NCBI RefSeq assembly: GCF_036492425.1 | Contig: NZ_AP025294.1 | Location: 186,001-250,000 of the forward strand | Direction of reading: 5' to 3' | Origin: Persicobacter psychrovividus | GTDB taxonomy: Bacteria; Bacteroidota; Bacteroidia; Cytophagales; Cyclobacteriaceae | Length of the DNA: 64,000 bases | Part shown: piece after piece, positions 36,922 through 45,507 of the stretch | Layout: every line of letters starts with the position of its first letter | Position numbering within the stretch: the first letter of the stretch is position 1 | Translations under genes and position numbers: made by a program | Notes under the pieces: model-generated | The model's database searches: none | What the model was told of the DNA's origin: nothing | Seen by the model: only the letters and a program-made list of their open reading frames with translations

Positions 36922-38460
36922 TTAGTTGTAATAAGATTTTCCTCGGGTGTTTTCATGTTGGGGCAAAGGGGTTTGAGGTGGTGGACTGCTGTTGATATAG
37001 GTTTTGTTTCGTAGTACATTCTGGACAAAAGTATAGTTGTATTGCTCTGCCTCAATAGCCATCCTAATGGCCGTTTCGAAGTGCTCTTTAGGGTAGGATC
37101 GCATCAGGTTGAGTAAGCCGTCAAAGCTCCTAAAAAGCTGCTCAGGATATTGTTTTTTTGAGATTATCACCTCCATCATCCGTTCCAGCTCAGGGCACAT
37201 ACTGGCCTTTTTCAGGTAGTTATCCGTACTGCGGGATCGATAGTGTTGGTGCTGCGAACACAGGTGGTCTTTGTTGGTTGTGTAACCACCGGTTTTATTC
37301 CTTCGGTGGGTAGCAACCAGTTTGGACTGGACAAAAATATTGACAATCGTATCGGTATAAATCAGCTGAGCCTTCTGCCCGATGTATTCAAAAGGGACGC
37401 TGTAATGCCGTTGATCGATGCCCATGAGCACATGTCCGTTCTGCGCAACAGTGTAATTTCGATAATATTTGATCTCGAAAGGCTGATCGGGAAGCGATGA
37501 AAGTAGTGGCTTTTCCTTGGAAACAAACTGCTCTGTTCGGCAGTAATCACGTTTCTGCATCCGCGTTTGGTTGTGTTTTCCGATGTAAGAAATAAGGGCA
37601 TTGTTGAGCTCCTGAAGACTGAAATATTGCTGATTACGCATTCTGGCATAGGCTCGTTGATAGATCAACTTGACCTGGTTCTCGACCAAAGCCTTGTCCT
37701 GTGGCTTCCTCGGACGTGCCGGTACCACTACGGTCCCATAATGGTTTGCAAAATCCTCCAAAACCCTGTTGATCTTGGGCTCATAACGGTTGGTTTGAAC
37801 TACTGCCGCTTTCAAATTGTCCGGCACAAGCGCCTTCGGAACACCCCCAAGATGCTCCAAACAGCATTTTAGCGCAAAAATAAAGTCATCGGTCGTCTGC
37901 GACGGAACGGCCATCGCAAAACAATAATCCGAGTACGGAAGGCAGGCCACAAAGACCTGGCAGTTGATCACCTCACCCGTTTCGGCATCAATATAAGGTA
38001 AAGTTGCACCTGCATAATCGATATAAAGCTTGTCTGCCGGAAGGTGATCCAGAGGTAAATTGGGGTGCTTCTGACGCATATAACGCCTGAGATGAAAGCA
38101 AAATTGCGAATATTTGTAGCCATCAGGATGCCCTTCAATATACTCCTGCCAAAGCAGTCCCTTGGTAACCCCTTTCTTGCCAAGCTCTTGCGATAAACTG
38201 GGTAAAAGCTCCTTCATTTGTTCATAACGAATATCCTTATAGGCCGGATCGCCCGAAGAAAAGAACTTACTCAGCGATAATTCATCCTGACTCAGAAAAT
38301 AGTCAATCGGCTTACCTGACTTTTTTAGCTTGCGTCGATAAGCCTTGATGGTGTTGATGCTCACCCGCGTGCTTAGGTGAATCGACTTTTGTGAGCGACC
38401 CTGATGAAGCATCCGAATAATCTGGCGTAATTTACTCATAGTGATCGGTTTGCCTGCCAT
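36922..38460 (-). CDS. istA: IS21-family transposase IstA
   Basis: ~512-aa DDE transposase with 'LYIDYAG', 'LVPDNLKAAV' and 'DKALVENQVK' catalytic motifs. An upstream GTG at 38511 is in frame here but not in copy 1, so the shared ATG at 38460 is the better start. Intact. Confidence 0.95.
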   Translation of the reverse strand: MAGKPITMSKLRQIIRMLHQGRSQKSIHLSTRVSINTIKAYRRKLKKSGKPIDYFLSQDELSLSKFFSSGDPAYKDIRYEQMKELLPSLSQELGKKGVTKGLLWQEYIEGHPDGYKYSQFCFHLRRYMRQKHPNLPLDHLPADKLYIDYAGATLPYIDAETGEVINCQVFVACLPYSDYCFAMAVPSQTTDDFIFALKCCLEHLGGVPKALVPDNLKAAVVQTNRYEPKINRVLEDFANHYGTVVVPARPRKPQDKALVENQVKLIYQRAYARMRNQQYFSLQELNNALISYIGKHNQTRMQKRDYCRTEQFVSKEKPLLSSLPDQPFEIKYYRNYTVAQNGHVLMGIDQRHYSVPFEYIGQKAQLIYTDTIVNIFVQSKLVATHRRNKTGGYTTNKDHLCSQHQHYRSRSTDNYLKKASMCPELERMMEVIISKKQYPEQLFRSFDGLLNLMRSYPKEHFETAIRMAIEAEQYNYTFVQNVLRNKTYINSSPPPQTPLPQHENTRGKSYYN

Positions 38461-39934
38461 GCCTATACTTTTTGGTTGATTACCCAAAAAAGTATTTTTT
38501 ACCGATATCACACTTGGTATAGTGCAATTAATTCTTCAACAATAGGGGTGTCAGCTTGCTCCGTTATTCTCGTCCAAAAATCGGAGCGTTAGGGGGTGTC
38601 AGCTTGCTCCGTTGTATCCAGGGATGTCCGATTTAGGGAAATTATGGGTCAAAATGATATTCAACATATGACTTACTTGGGATAGGAAAAACTCTCGAAT
38701 ATCAATATGATAGACTAATCCCCCATGAACATCTCCAAAAAGTTTGGCTTTGAGGCCACCCGCTACTTGAAAACCAGCGGCTACCCCCACTCCCATTTGG
38801 GTATGCAATTCAATGGATGAGAAGAAGTCATCTTTGAAAATTTCGAAATAGCGTTTATATTCTTCTGTTGAAAGGAAATTATTGAATTCAGAATCTCGTA
38901 GCTCATTCATCCATTCAGCAAACTCTTGGATGGCATTTGTCAATCCCTTTGCTGAAAGGTACTCTATAAAGTCTCTAACTAACCCTTTTAGTATCGATGG
39001 ATCCGCCTGATACAACACCCCAAAATCTAACTCAAACTCCAAAAAAGCATCGAAGTCATAGAAATTGCTTTGATACTCTTTTTTTTGCAGGGTTTGGTTT
39101 TCTTTTTGCCGTTGTTTGATGTTGTTGGCAATGCGGCTGGCGGGATTCCAGTCCAACAGGTGGATGCGTTTTTTGATTTTGAGGTCTTTGATGAGGTTGA
39201 ATACAAAATCAATATCCAAATCATCATCATCCTCAAGGATATTTAATAACTTTTCATTCCCCTCCATCTGTGCCTCATAAGCAGCCGCCTCATAAAGATC
39301 CAAATCCCCTTTGGTGGTGAAGAAGAACATTTGATAATCGTCTTTGTCTTGGTCGAAGACGAATTTGATGCCCATTCCTCTTTGGAAAATGGGTCCCCAT
39401 TTACCTAAAAGCGGAAGGTTGACCTTCCCGTGGGCATCGGCCGCTAACTCTACGGAGACTGACATCACTTCTTTATCGATGACGATCCTTCCATCGGCTT
39501 GCGCTTTGAGTTTACGATCCCATTCCACCGCTCCGGTAATCTGTGCGCCCAATAGGGCTGAAATGTCGATATTGGCAGAACGTTTAAAGATCTCCCTGAG
39601 GGTGGTCTTTTTGGATTGATGGTTTTTCGAAGGGACAACCAGATCGATCCATCGGCTGCTGAAGTTGTCTGCCATTCGCTCATCGGCATGGGAGCCTTTG
39701 GAGACAAAAGCGTCCTTTTCCTTGTCTGTCGCGGCTTTTTTGAGCCCTAAGCTACCTCCTGCATTCACTTGGCCAGCAATTCCCACGGCTAATTTTGATT
39801 TGGTTAGATAATGATGCGGATCCAGTTGACTGCCCATAAAGGCATCAAGGAAAACGCCCGTGGCCGTCCCCAATTCATGCTTTATGGAGGAAATGTGCGG
39901 GGATCGCCACCTCCCCACATCCTGCCCTCAAAAA

Positions 39935-41212
39935 TCACCTGCGCTCGCAATTGGGGTTGTAACTATAGCGACTTTGACTTCTTTCCCAAATGTCGTCTAT
40001 GCAGGCTGGAAGCCATTCGAGGGGATTGTATTGAATATAAAAACTTTCCAAACGTTCAATATTGCAAATACTCATTGGCAAACTGCTCAGGCTGTTACTT
40101 TGTAAGTCTAAGCTGGTAATTTTAGTACATTGACCGATCTCATCGGGAAGGTGGGTAATGGCGTTCTGTCGGAGATACAAACCATCTAACTTCTTGAGGT
40201 TGCCAATATTAGGAGGTAGGGATGTTAACTTATTATTTCTTAATACCAACCTCTCAATATTAGGGTTATTCAGTATATCAACGGGGAAATCTTTATCTTC
40301 CAAACCTAAGCCTTCGAGGTAAACCAACCTTAAAGTAGGCATATCACCTATTCGCTTGGGAAATTTTTTGATGCCACTATCGTCTAAGTACAAGTATTCT
40401 AAAGGAAGGTCCGCAAAGCTTTCCGGTAAAGCGGTTAGCTGTTTGGTTTCTCGAAGATTTATCTCTTTCAAGTTTACTGCCCCAATATTTTCGGGTAATG
40501 CCTCAATTTTACTTCTGTTTAGCTCTAATATTTTTAGGTTTTTGAGCTTGCAGAGCTCATCAGGTAAGGTTTTGATTGGCGTTTCACGTAGGGTTAATGT
40601 TTCTAAATTTGCCAATTGTCCAATTTCCGCTGGCAGGCTATTGATCTGTAATTTATTTAGATACAAGTCCTTCAAGTGGGTTAATTGTCCAATTTCCGGT
40701 GGGATGACCTTGATGGGTGTTTCGTCAAAACTTAGCCTTGTTAATTGTGGAAGGTGCTGAATGATTTCCATTGGAAATTCCTGAATAGGATTACCATCCA
40801 AAAAAAGCTCTTTCAATTGGGGGATGGCTAATATCTTTTCCGGAATATGAGATAAATTACAAAACCCAATACTTAAACCTGTTAACGAAGGGTATTCTGA
40901 GAGCGAAGCTAAATCGTGAAGTGCTTCGGGATGATTATCAAAATCAAAAAATCTGACTTTATTTTTATCAATACCCGAAAGAATTTCGTTCCAATTTGAG
41001 ATGTCATCCTTCACTCGGCTAAATTCAATATAATATTTTCCAGTTTCATTAAGGTGATAAATTGAATTATATCCATCGCCATATTTTTGTTGGAGCTCAT
41101 TAAGAATTTCAATCATTTTTTCTTCTTTGATTTTTTCAGGACTTTTAGCGGTACAGGCACATAAAGCCAAAAGCAAGAGTATTAATATTTTATTTCCAAT
41201 AATCGGAGGCAT
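39935..41212 (-). CDS. leucine-rich-repeat lipoprotein (unit B4, chimeric)
   Basis: This 425-aa protein has lipobox 'LLALCAC'. The first ~190 residues match the B3 copy (signal region 'AKSPEKIKEEK', 'LYLNKLQINSLPAEIGQLAN'). From 'LRETPIKTLPDELCKLKN' to the end ('WERSQSRYSYNPNCERR') it matches B2. This is direct evidence of homologous recombination between units inside a gene. Repeat architecture and membrane anchoring are otherwise as in its paralogues. Confidence 0.85.
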   Translation of the reverse strand: MPPIIGNKILILLLLALCACTAKSPEKIKEEKMIEILNELQQKYGDGYNSIYHLNETGKYYIEFSRVKDDISNWNEILSGIDKNKVRFFDFDNHPEALHDLASLSEYPSLTGLSIGFCNLSHIPEKILAIPQLKELFLDGNPIQEFPMEIIQHLPQLTRLSFDETPIKVIPPEIGQLTHLKDLYLNKLQINSLPAEIGQLANLETLTLRETPIKTLPDELCKLKNLKILELNRSKIEALPENIGAVNLKEINLRETKQLTALPESFADLPLEYLYLDDSGIKKFPKRIGDMPTLRLVYLEGLGLEDKDFPVDILNNPNIERLVLRNNKLTSLPPNIGNLKKLDGLYLRQNAITHLPDEIGQCTKITSLDLQSNSLSSLPMSICNIERLESFYIQYNPLEWLPACIDDIWERSQSRYSYNPNCERR

Positions 41213-41567
41213 AACTTCTATTTTTGAGGTATAAATAATGCAATACTAATTTTTCAAATTGCGTCAAGTTCAAAGGATTATAGCTAACCATTCCTGTTCT
41301 CTTATTCCAATTAAATACACTCACCCCTAAAGGATTATTCTTAGCGATCTGTACCAAGGATTCCCCCCAGGCATCTTTAATTTTAAGTCCCATAACCACC
41401 ACTTCAATCTTCTGCTCAGCATTCCCTTTGGCATTTGTATCAGCCACCAGTGCTTCCATTTGCTGATTGAAACTTTCTAACACTCCTTCTATTCCGCTTT
41501 TATGGGTGGTTTTATAGATTTCCCAATCGGAGCAGGAGTAGTTGCCATGGGCTTTGTTTTTCTGCAT
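41190..41567 (-). CDS. conserved ~125-aa protein of unknown function (unit B4)
   Basis: The protein is identical to the B1 and B3 copies and overlaps the LRR gene start by 23 bases. The identity across units contrasts with the mosaic LRR gene directly downstream. Confidence 0.55.
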   Translation of the reverse strand: MQKNKAHGNYSCSDWEIYKTTHKSGIEGVLESFNQQMEALVADTNAKGNAEQKIEVVVMGLKIKDAWGESLVQIAKNNPLGVSVFNWNKRTGMVSYNPLNLTQFEKLVLHYLYLKNRSYASDYWK

Positions 41568-41614
41568 GTCGATGAGTTTTTCTCGGATCTCAGTTCATCC
41601 AAGGTCGTTAGTTC

Positions 41615-41797
41615 TTAAGGTTCAAGCATTTGCCCCCAATACCCTTCTAATATGGGATGCCAAGAGATAAGGGCCTCCCAATTTTGGCTGGTGTTAGTAA
41701 AGCGTACTTGGACTAATTTATTCACCTGATTAATGTGAGCCAATGTTGATGAATCAATAGGTTTTGTTTGGTTTTCCAAGGTTGATATTTCCTTCAT
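41615..41797 (-). CDS. conserved ~60-aa ORF of unknown function (unit B4)
   Basis: 'MKEISTLENQTKP' to 'WHPILEGYWGQMLEP', 60 aa from the ATG at 41797 (five more residues if the upstream ATG at 41812 is used). It has the C5 run (41633-41637), as does B1. No signal peptide or known domain. It is upstream of and co-oriented with the ~125-aa, LRR and cassette genes. Confidence 0.5.
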   Translation of the reverse strand: MKEISTLENQTKPIDSSTLAHINQVNKLVQVRFTNTSQNWEALISWHPILEGYWGQMLEP

Positions 41798-41998
41798 ATT
41801 TAGGATATACAAAGTGTATGATGAAGCATTTAATTTGATGATTTAAATATAATTATACAAGGTGACTTTATTGTTTTAATTAATTTCTAATGATTTAAGC
41901 AGACACATAGGTTAGCCCACAATGTCATTATGTTAGGAGCCTTGCCGTTCGAAAATATGCTATCACCCCTTCCAAAAATATGATTTCTACTACCGTAG

Positions 41999-42032
41999 GG
42001 ACGTTGCATGCAACGTCCGTACCGAAAGGTAC
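41999..42032. repeat. REP-like palindromic element (copy 5)
   Basis: Perfect 20-bp palindrome plus GTACCGAAAGGTAC hairpin, upstream of the last tandem WG gene. Confidence 0.8.
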
Positions 42033-42224
42033 AAAAATATTCGACAGCCAAGGTTCGATCTACCCGAAAACCCTCAAGCCAATGACATTGAGCCAGCCCT
42101 TTCCGTTTAGTCAGCTTGTTCATATGCTTTTACCCCACGCAAAAATACCAACGATTCCTATTTTGATTGATATTAGTATCAATAGTTGATAAAATTTTAT
42201 ATTTTTACCTTAAATCATATCAAC

Positions 42225-43658
42225 ATGAATCGCTACCTATTTTTCCTTATTTTTTGTATCAATATGATCACCAACGCTATGGCACAAACGCTGAATGCTT
42301 CGGTTTACCGTTCGGAATCCAAATACCTTGCAAATTTTGAACTGGCCGATGATGTCTTGGTGCCTTACCGTGTGGGCGAGCTGTTTGGCTATATGAATAA
42401 AGATAAAGAGTTGGTGATTGAACCTCAATGGCAGGATGCCTTTCCCTTCCGACATGGAGTGGCGGCAGTGGGTAAACATTTCTATAAAAAAGGAGCATAC
42501 GAAGTCGATACCACTACCCTTTATGCCCTGATCAATACCCAAGGGGAACTTTTGACGGATTATAGTTATCATACCATTAAGCCGTTTGATGCCAATGGAT
42601 TAGGTAAAGCTAAACACATCAGTGGCTATTGGGGCGCCCTGAACACCAAGGGGGAAGAGCAGATTCCGATGGGTTTTAAGCGAATATATTATCAACAAAC
42701 GGGGATTTACAAAGTCAAATACGATGGTAAGGCGGGCTTCATTGATAAAAATGCCAAGGTGGTTTTCCCTATTGAATATGATGATGTATCGCTTTGCCGT
42801 GATTTGGATAGCTATATGGTTGAAAAAGACGGCAAACAAGCCTATTATGATGCGGACTTTAAGCCTATCACGGGCTTTGACTATAAGGCCAATCGCTTAG
42901 ATGCCGGCTTTATGTTTGGCATGGCACGTGTGCATAAAGGAGATCAAACTATGATCATCAATAAAAAAGGGGAGGTGTTGGTTAATATCACCGAAATGGG
43001 TTATGAGAGCTGCTCGATTTTAGCCCATGATTTCATTTCTATTGATTTAGCGCATCCTGATCCAAAAGATTTTATTGATCAGTATAAGAGGTTTACCGGA
43101 ATGATGAGGGCATCTACCAAGGAGCTTATTGTTGACCCTAAAGAAATGGGATATTACTCTATTTCGACATTATATACCGAAGATGTAGCTCCTCCTCTTT
43201 TCATTTTCATTAATACCGATTATATGTTGGGTGATTCTCGTAGAAGAATTGGACTTATGGATACTGAAGGGAAGATTATCCTTCCTGCGGACTATTATTT
43301 AATTAGATCTACTTATGCAAATAATGGTATATTTTTATTAGATGGTGAAAAAGGAGGAGTATCATCTTATTTATTTAATAGTATTACTTTAAAAAGAACA
43401 GAACCAATACCTGGTTGGTTGTTTAGGTTGTCAATGCCCTTTAATACTGGTTTAATTTTACTTAGTTATCTGGTAAAACATAAAGACAAGGAATATTATG
43501 GATTAGTGGATCTTGAGGGAAAGGTAATTATACCTCCCAAATATGATCGTTTTAAAGGCTTTGATGAACAATATTTTGCAACAGAAGGCATTTACCATGT
43601 GGTACACCATGATCAAAAATTTTATATTGATGCTTTTGGCTATGAATACAAAAGGTAA
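42225..43658 (+). CDS. exported WG-repeat protein (variant c)
   Basis: This intact ~477-aa copy closely matches 34602-36034 but has the G5 run that keeps the frame. Segment pattern: 'YHTIKPFDANGLGKAKHISGY', then 'SCSILAHDFISIDLAHPDP', then the 'DGEKGGVSSYLFNS' tail. It is followed by only a 59-codon cassette fragment, so it is an orphan copy of the WG gene. Confidence 0.75.
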   Translation: MNRYLFFLIFCINMITNAMAQTLNASVYRSESKYLANFELADDVLVPYRVGELFGYMNKDKELVIEPQWQDAFPFRHGVAAVGKHFYKKGAYEVDTTTLYALINTQGELLTDYSYHTIKPFDANGLGKAKHISGYWGALNTKGEEQIPMGFKRIYYQQTGIYKVKYDGKAGFIDKNAKVVFPIEYDDVSLCRDLDSYMVEKDGKQAYYDADFKPITGFDYKANRLDAGFMFGMARVHKGDQTMIINKKGEVLVNITEMGYESCSILAHDFISIDLAHPDPKDFIDQYKRFTGMMRASTKELIVDPKEMGYYSISTLYTEDVAPPLFIFINTDYMLGDSRRRIGLMDTEGKIILPADYYLIRSTYANNGIFLLDGEKGGVSSYLFNSITLKRTEPIPGWLFRLSMPFNTGLILLSYLVKHKDKEYYGLVDLEGKVIIPPKYDRFKGFDEQYFATEGIYHVVHHDQKFYIDAFGYEYKR

Positions 43659-43676
43659 GAACGATAAAGTAAGCTC

Positions 43677-43854
43677 TTATTTACAAAGCTCTTGTTCAAA
43701 CAAATGATGCATAAATTTTGGGATGTCCGATTTAGGGAAATTATGGGTCAAAATGATATTCAACATATGACTTACTTGGGATAGGAAAAACTCTCGAATA
43801 TCAATATGATAGACTAATCCCCCATGAACATCTCCAAAAAGTTTGGCTTTGAGG
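43677..43854 (-). pseudogene. 3' fragment of the C-terminal cassette
   Basis: Last ~59 codons of the cassette ('LKAKLFGDVHGGLVYHI' to 'FEQELCK', the B1/B3 type). It breaks off at the same base and into the same 'ctatcttgttg' sequence as the fragment at 16345-16522. Noncoding remnant. Confidence 0.75.
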
Positions 43855-43911
43855 CTATCTTGTTGGAAATTTATAATTATGCCACACAAAAATGAGATTT
43901 ATGGTGTGTAG

Positions 43912-43945
43912 GGACGTTGCATGCAACGTCCGTACCGAAAGGTAC
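43912..43945. repeat. REP-like palindromic element (copy 6)
   Basis: Perfect 20-bp palindrome plus GTACCGAAAGGTAC hairpin. The following ~60 bp of boundary block are cut by the insertion sequence at 44013. Confidence 0.8.
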
Positions 43946-44012
43946 AAAAATATTCGACAGCCAAGGTTCGATTTACCCGAAAACCCTCAAGCCAATGACA
44001 TCGGGTCAGCCC

Positions 44013-45507
44013 TAGCCTGTCGAAAATTCACAAAAAAAGCGATTCCAGAAAAAAGGTTAAATTTGAGTGTCCAAACCGTCATTCAACCTTACCAGAATCG
44101 CTTTGAGTTTTAAAAATAACAAACAATCTCTAAAAAAGAAAAAGTCAACAGAAAGAGCCAAACGAAAAAGGCGAAACGACAGTATCAAAATTAAAAGATA
44201 TAAGGCTCGGGCTTCTTTTTGGGAAAAGAAGTACAAAGAGGAAAAGTCTAAAAACAAGTCGGAGTTTGGTGGGAAAAAAATCAAGCACCACAGCTACTGT
44301 TCGGCCATTATTACTTTGGCTTTAATTTTACATACTGAAACCAGCATGAGCCTTCGTGATAGTGAGACGGTATTGCGTATTTTCATTCAACAAATGCACA
44401 TAGATAGTAAATGCCCTGACCATTCGACGATTGATAATTGGTTAAAAAAAGCAGGAATGCAGGCCATCGAACCATTTTCACCTGAGCGGCCATGTGTTTT
44501 GATTTGTGATGAAAGCATTTCATTCAACGGGAAGAAATTGTTTTTGGTACTTGCTGTTCCTGTGTCCGTTTCTGACCAGCAGCGTACATTACGTTTTGAG
44601 GACTGTCACTTGGTTTATCTTGGTGCGAAAAAAGGTTGGTCGGCAGATGTAATTTATAAGGAACTTCAACCACTCGTTCAGAAGCTGAAAATTCAATATG
44701 TCCTAAGCGATAAAGGTTCTAATTTACTTAAGGCTACAGCCTTGCTCGGGCTTGATCATGTTTCGGACATCACCCATGAAGTATCAAGGACACTGAAAAA
44801 TCTATATAATGATACGGATGATTACAAGAATTTCATCAAATGGGTTGGTGAACTCAGAAAAGATTTAGCGTGTGGGGAATATGCACATTTGGCCCCTCCA
44901 AAAGTAAGGCATCATTGTAGGTTTCATCAGCTTGGGCAATATGAAAAGTGGTTTAGAAAGGTCGGTCCTGAGCTAAAAAATGTCGCCGAAGAAAGCAAAG
45001 GTGCGGCTTTGAGCCTCCTCCAAATCAGTGATCATACACCTTTCATCAAGGATTTGATATCTTTGACCTCAGTGATCAAAGAAATATTGTCGGTTGGCAG
45101 AACGGAAGGGATAAGTCACAAAACTATTTTGAAATTAACTCAAAAAATGGAAGAACTCGAAGGGGATCGGCCAACTATATTCAGAGAAAAAATTACTCAT
45201 TATTTTCATAAAACCTATAAAACGATTGGTGAAGACATCCCTTTTTGTTGCAGTGCTATCATCGAAAGCGTATTCGGAAAGTACAAATCAAAAATGAGCA
45301 GCCACCCACAGAAAATGTGCACCAACCACTTGCTAACCATTCCCTTATTTTTTGTGAAAGAAAATGAAATTGCCGAACTTGTTTCAGGATTTGACACCGT
45401 AAAAGTAGCAGAAATCAAAGATAAGGAAGCCGTGGCAAAAGCAATGATGAGCGTTCAAATGGCTGCTTAACTCGTGTACATGTTTTTTGAAAATATTCGA
45501 CAGGCTA
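44013..45507 (+). mobile_element. unclassified DDE insertion sequence (~1.5 kb)
   Basis: Terminal inverted repeats begin TAGCCTGTCGAA at the left, with the right end reading TTCGACAGGCTA. A 9-bp target duplication GGTCAGCCC is found at 44004-44012 and, beyond the IS630-type element nested in the last TA of this IS, at 46791-46799. The interrupted sequence is the array B boundary block, seen intact at 16673-16681. It contains one transposase gene. Confidence 0.85.
44067..45470 (+). CDS. DDE transposase
   Basis: This 467-aa protein starts with a GTG. It has a very basic N-terminal region (Lys/Arg-rich to about residue 75), then 'SLRDSETVLRIF' and 'PDHSTIDNWLKKAG'. Catalytic candidates are Asp in 'VLICDESISFNGKK', Asp in 'VLSDKGSN' and Glu in 'IIESVFGKYKSK', a DDE layout. 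The reading frame is intact. The IS family cannot be named with confidence from sequence alone. It fills nearly the whole element between the inverted repeats. Confidence 0.85.
   Translation: MSKPSFNLTRIALSFKNNKQSLKKKKSTERAKRKRRNDSIKIKRYKARASFWEKKYKEEKSKNKSEFGGKKIKHHSYCSAIITLALILHTETSMSLRDSETVLRIFIQQMHIDSKCPDHSTIDNWLKKAGMQAIEPFSPERPCVLICDESISFNGKKLFLVLAVPVSVSDQQRTLRFEDCHLVYLGAKKGWSADVIYKELQPLVQKLKIQYVLSDKGSNLLKATALLGLDHVSDITHEVSRTLKNLYNDTDDYKNFIKWVGELRKDLACGEYAHLAPPKVRHHCRFHQLGQYEKWFRKVGPELKNVAEESKGAALSLLQISDHTPFIKDLISLTSVIKEILSVGRTEGISHKTILKLTQKMEELEGDRPTIFREKITHYFHKTYKTIGEDIPFCCSAIIESVFGKYKSKMSSHPQKMCTNHLLTIPLFFVKENEIAELVSGFDTVKVAEIKDKEAVAKAMMSVQMAA

Larger units (their letters stand above)
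36101..38620 (-). mobile_element. IS21-family insertion sequence, copy 2 (2520 bp)
   Basis: Same length, ends and gene content as copy 1, in the same orientation, with its own 5-bp target duplication GGGAT. It differs from copy 1 at only a few bases (Met to Val, Ser to Gly and Met to Ile changes in IstA), so both arrived recently. The two copies are direct repeats bracketing about 12 kb of array B. Confidence 0.95.
36053..39918 (-). pseudogene. truncated C-terminal cassette interrupted by IS21 (unit B4)
   Basis: The cassette frame runs from 39918 (GTG, 'MGRWRSPH' leader) to the IS21 insertion. It then continues into IS sequence and stops at 38599 ('SDIPGYNGAS'), giving 439 aa. The missing last ~15 codons lie on the other side of the element at 36053-36100. 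The target duplication is GGGAT (36096-36100 and 38621-38625). The tail is the 'SILKGLVRDFIEYLS' / 'NELRDSEF' variant, and the middle has the 'NEKLLNILEDDDDLDIDF' block. Confidence 0.8.
16523..43854. repeat. array B: four tandem ~5.09-kb units with partial units at both ends
   Basis: After removing the two IS21 insertions, WG start codons recur at a spacing of about 5.09 kb (16806, 24424, 29508, 34602, 42225). Each complete unit runs REP-like element, inverted repeat, WG gene (plus), truncated cassette, LRR lipoprotein, ~125-aa ORF and ~60-aa ORF (all minus), then an AT-rich spacer. The units at 14.8-16.5 and 42.2-43.9 kb contain only a WG gene plus the same short cassette fragment. Units are highly similar but mosaic. 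Confidence 0.9.

Noticed and set aside
21424-38620. Composite transposon formed by the two IS21 copies
   Set aside because: Each IS has its own 5-bp target duplication and the outer flanks do not match, so they inserted independently.
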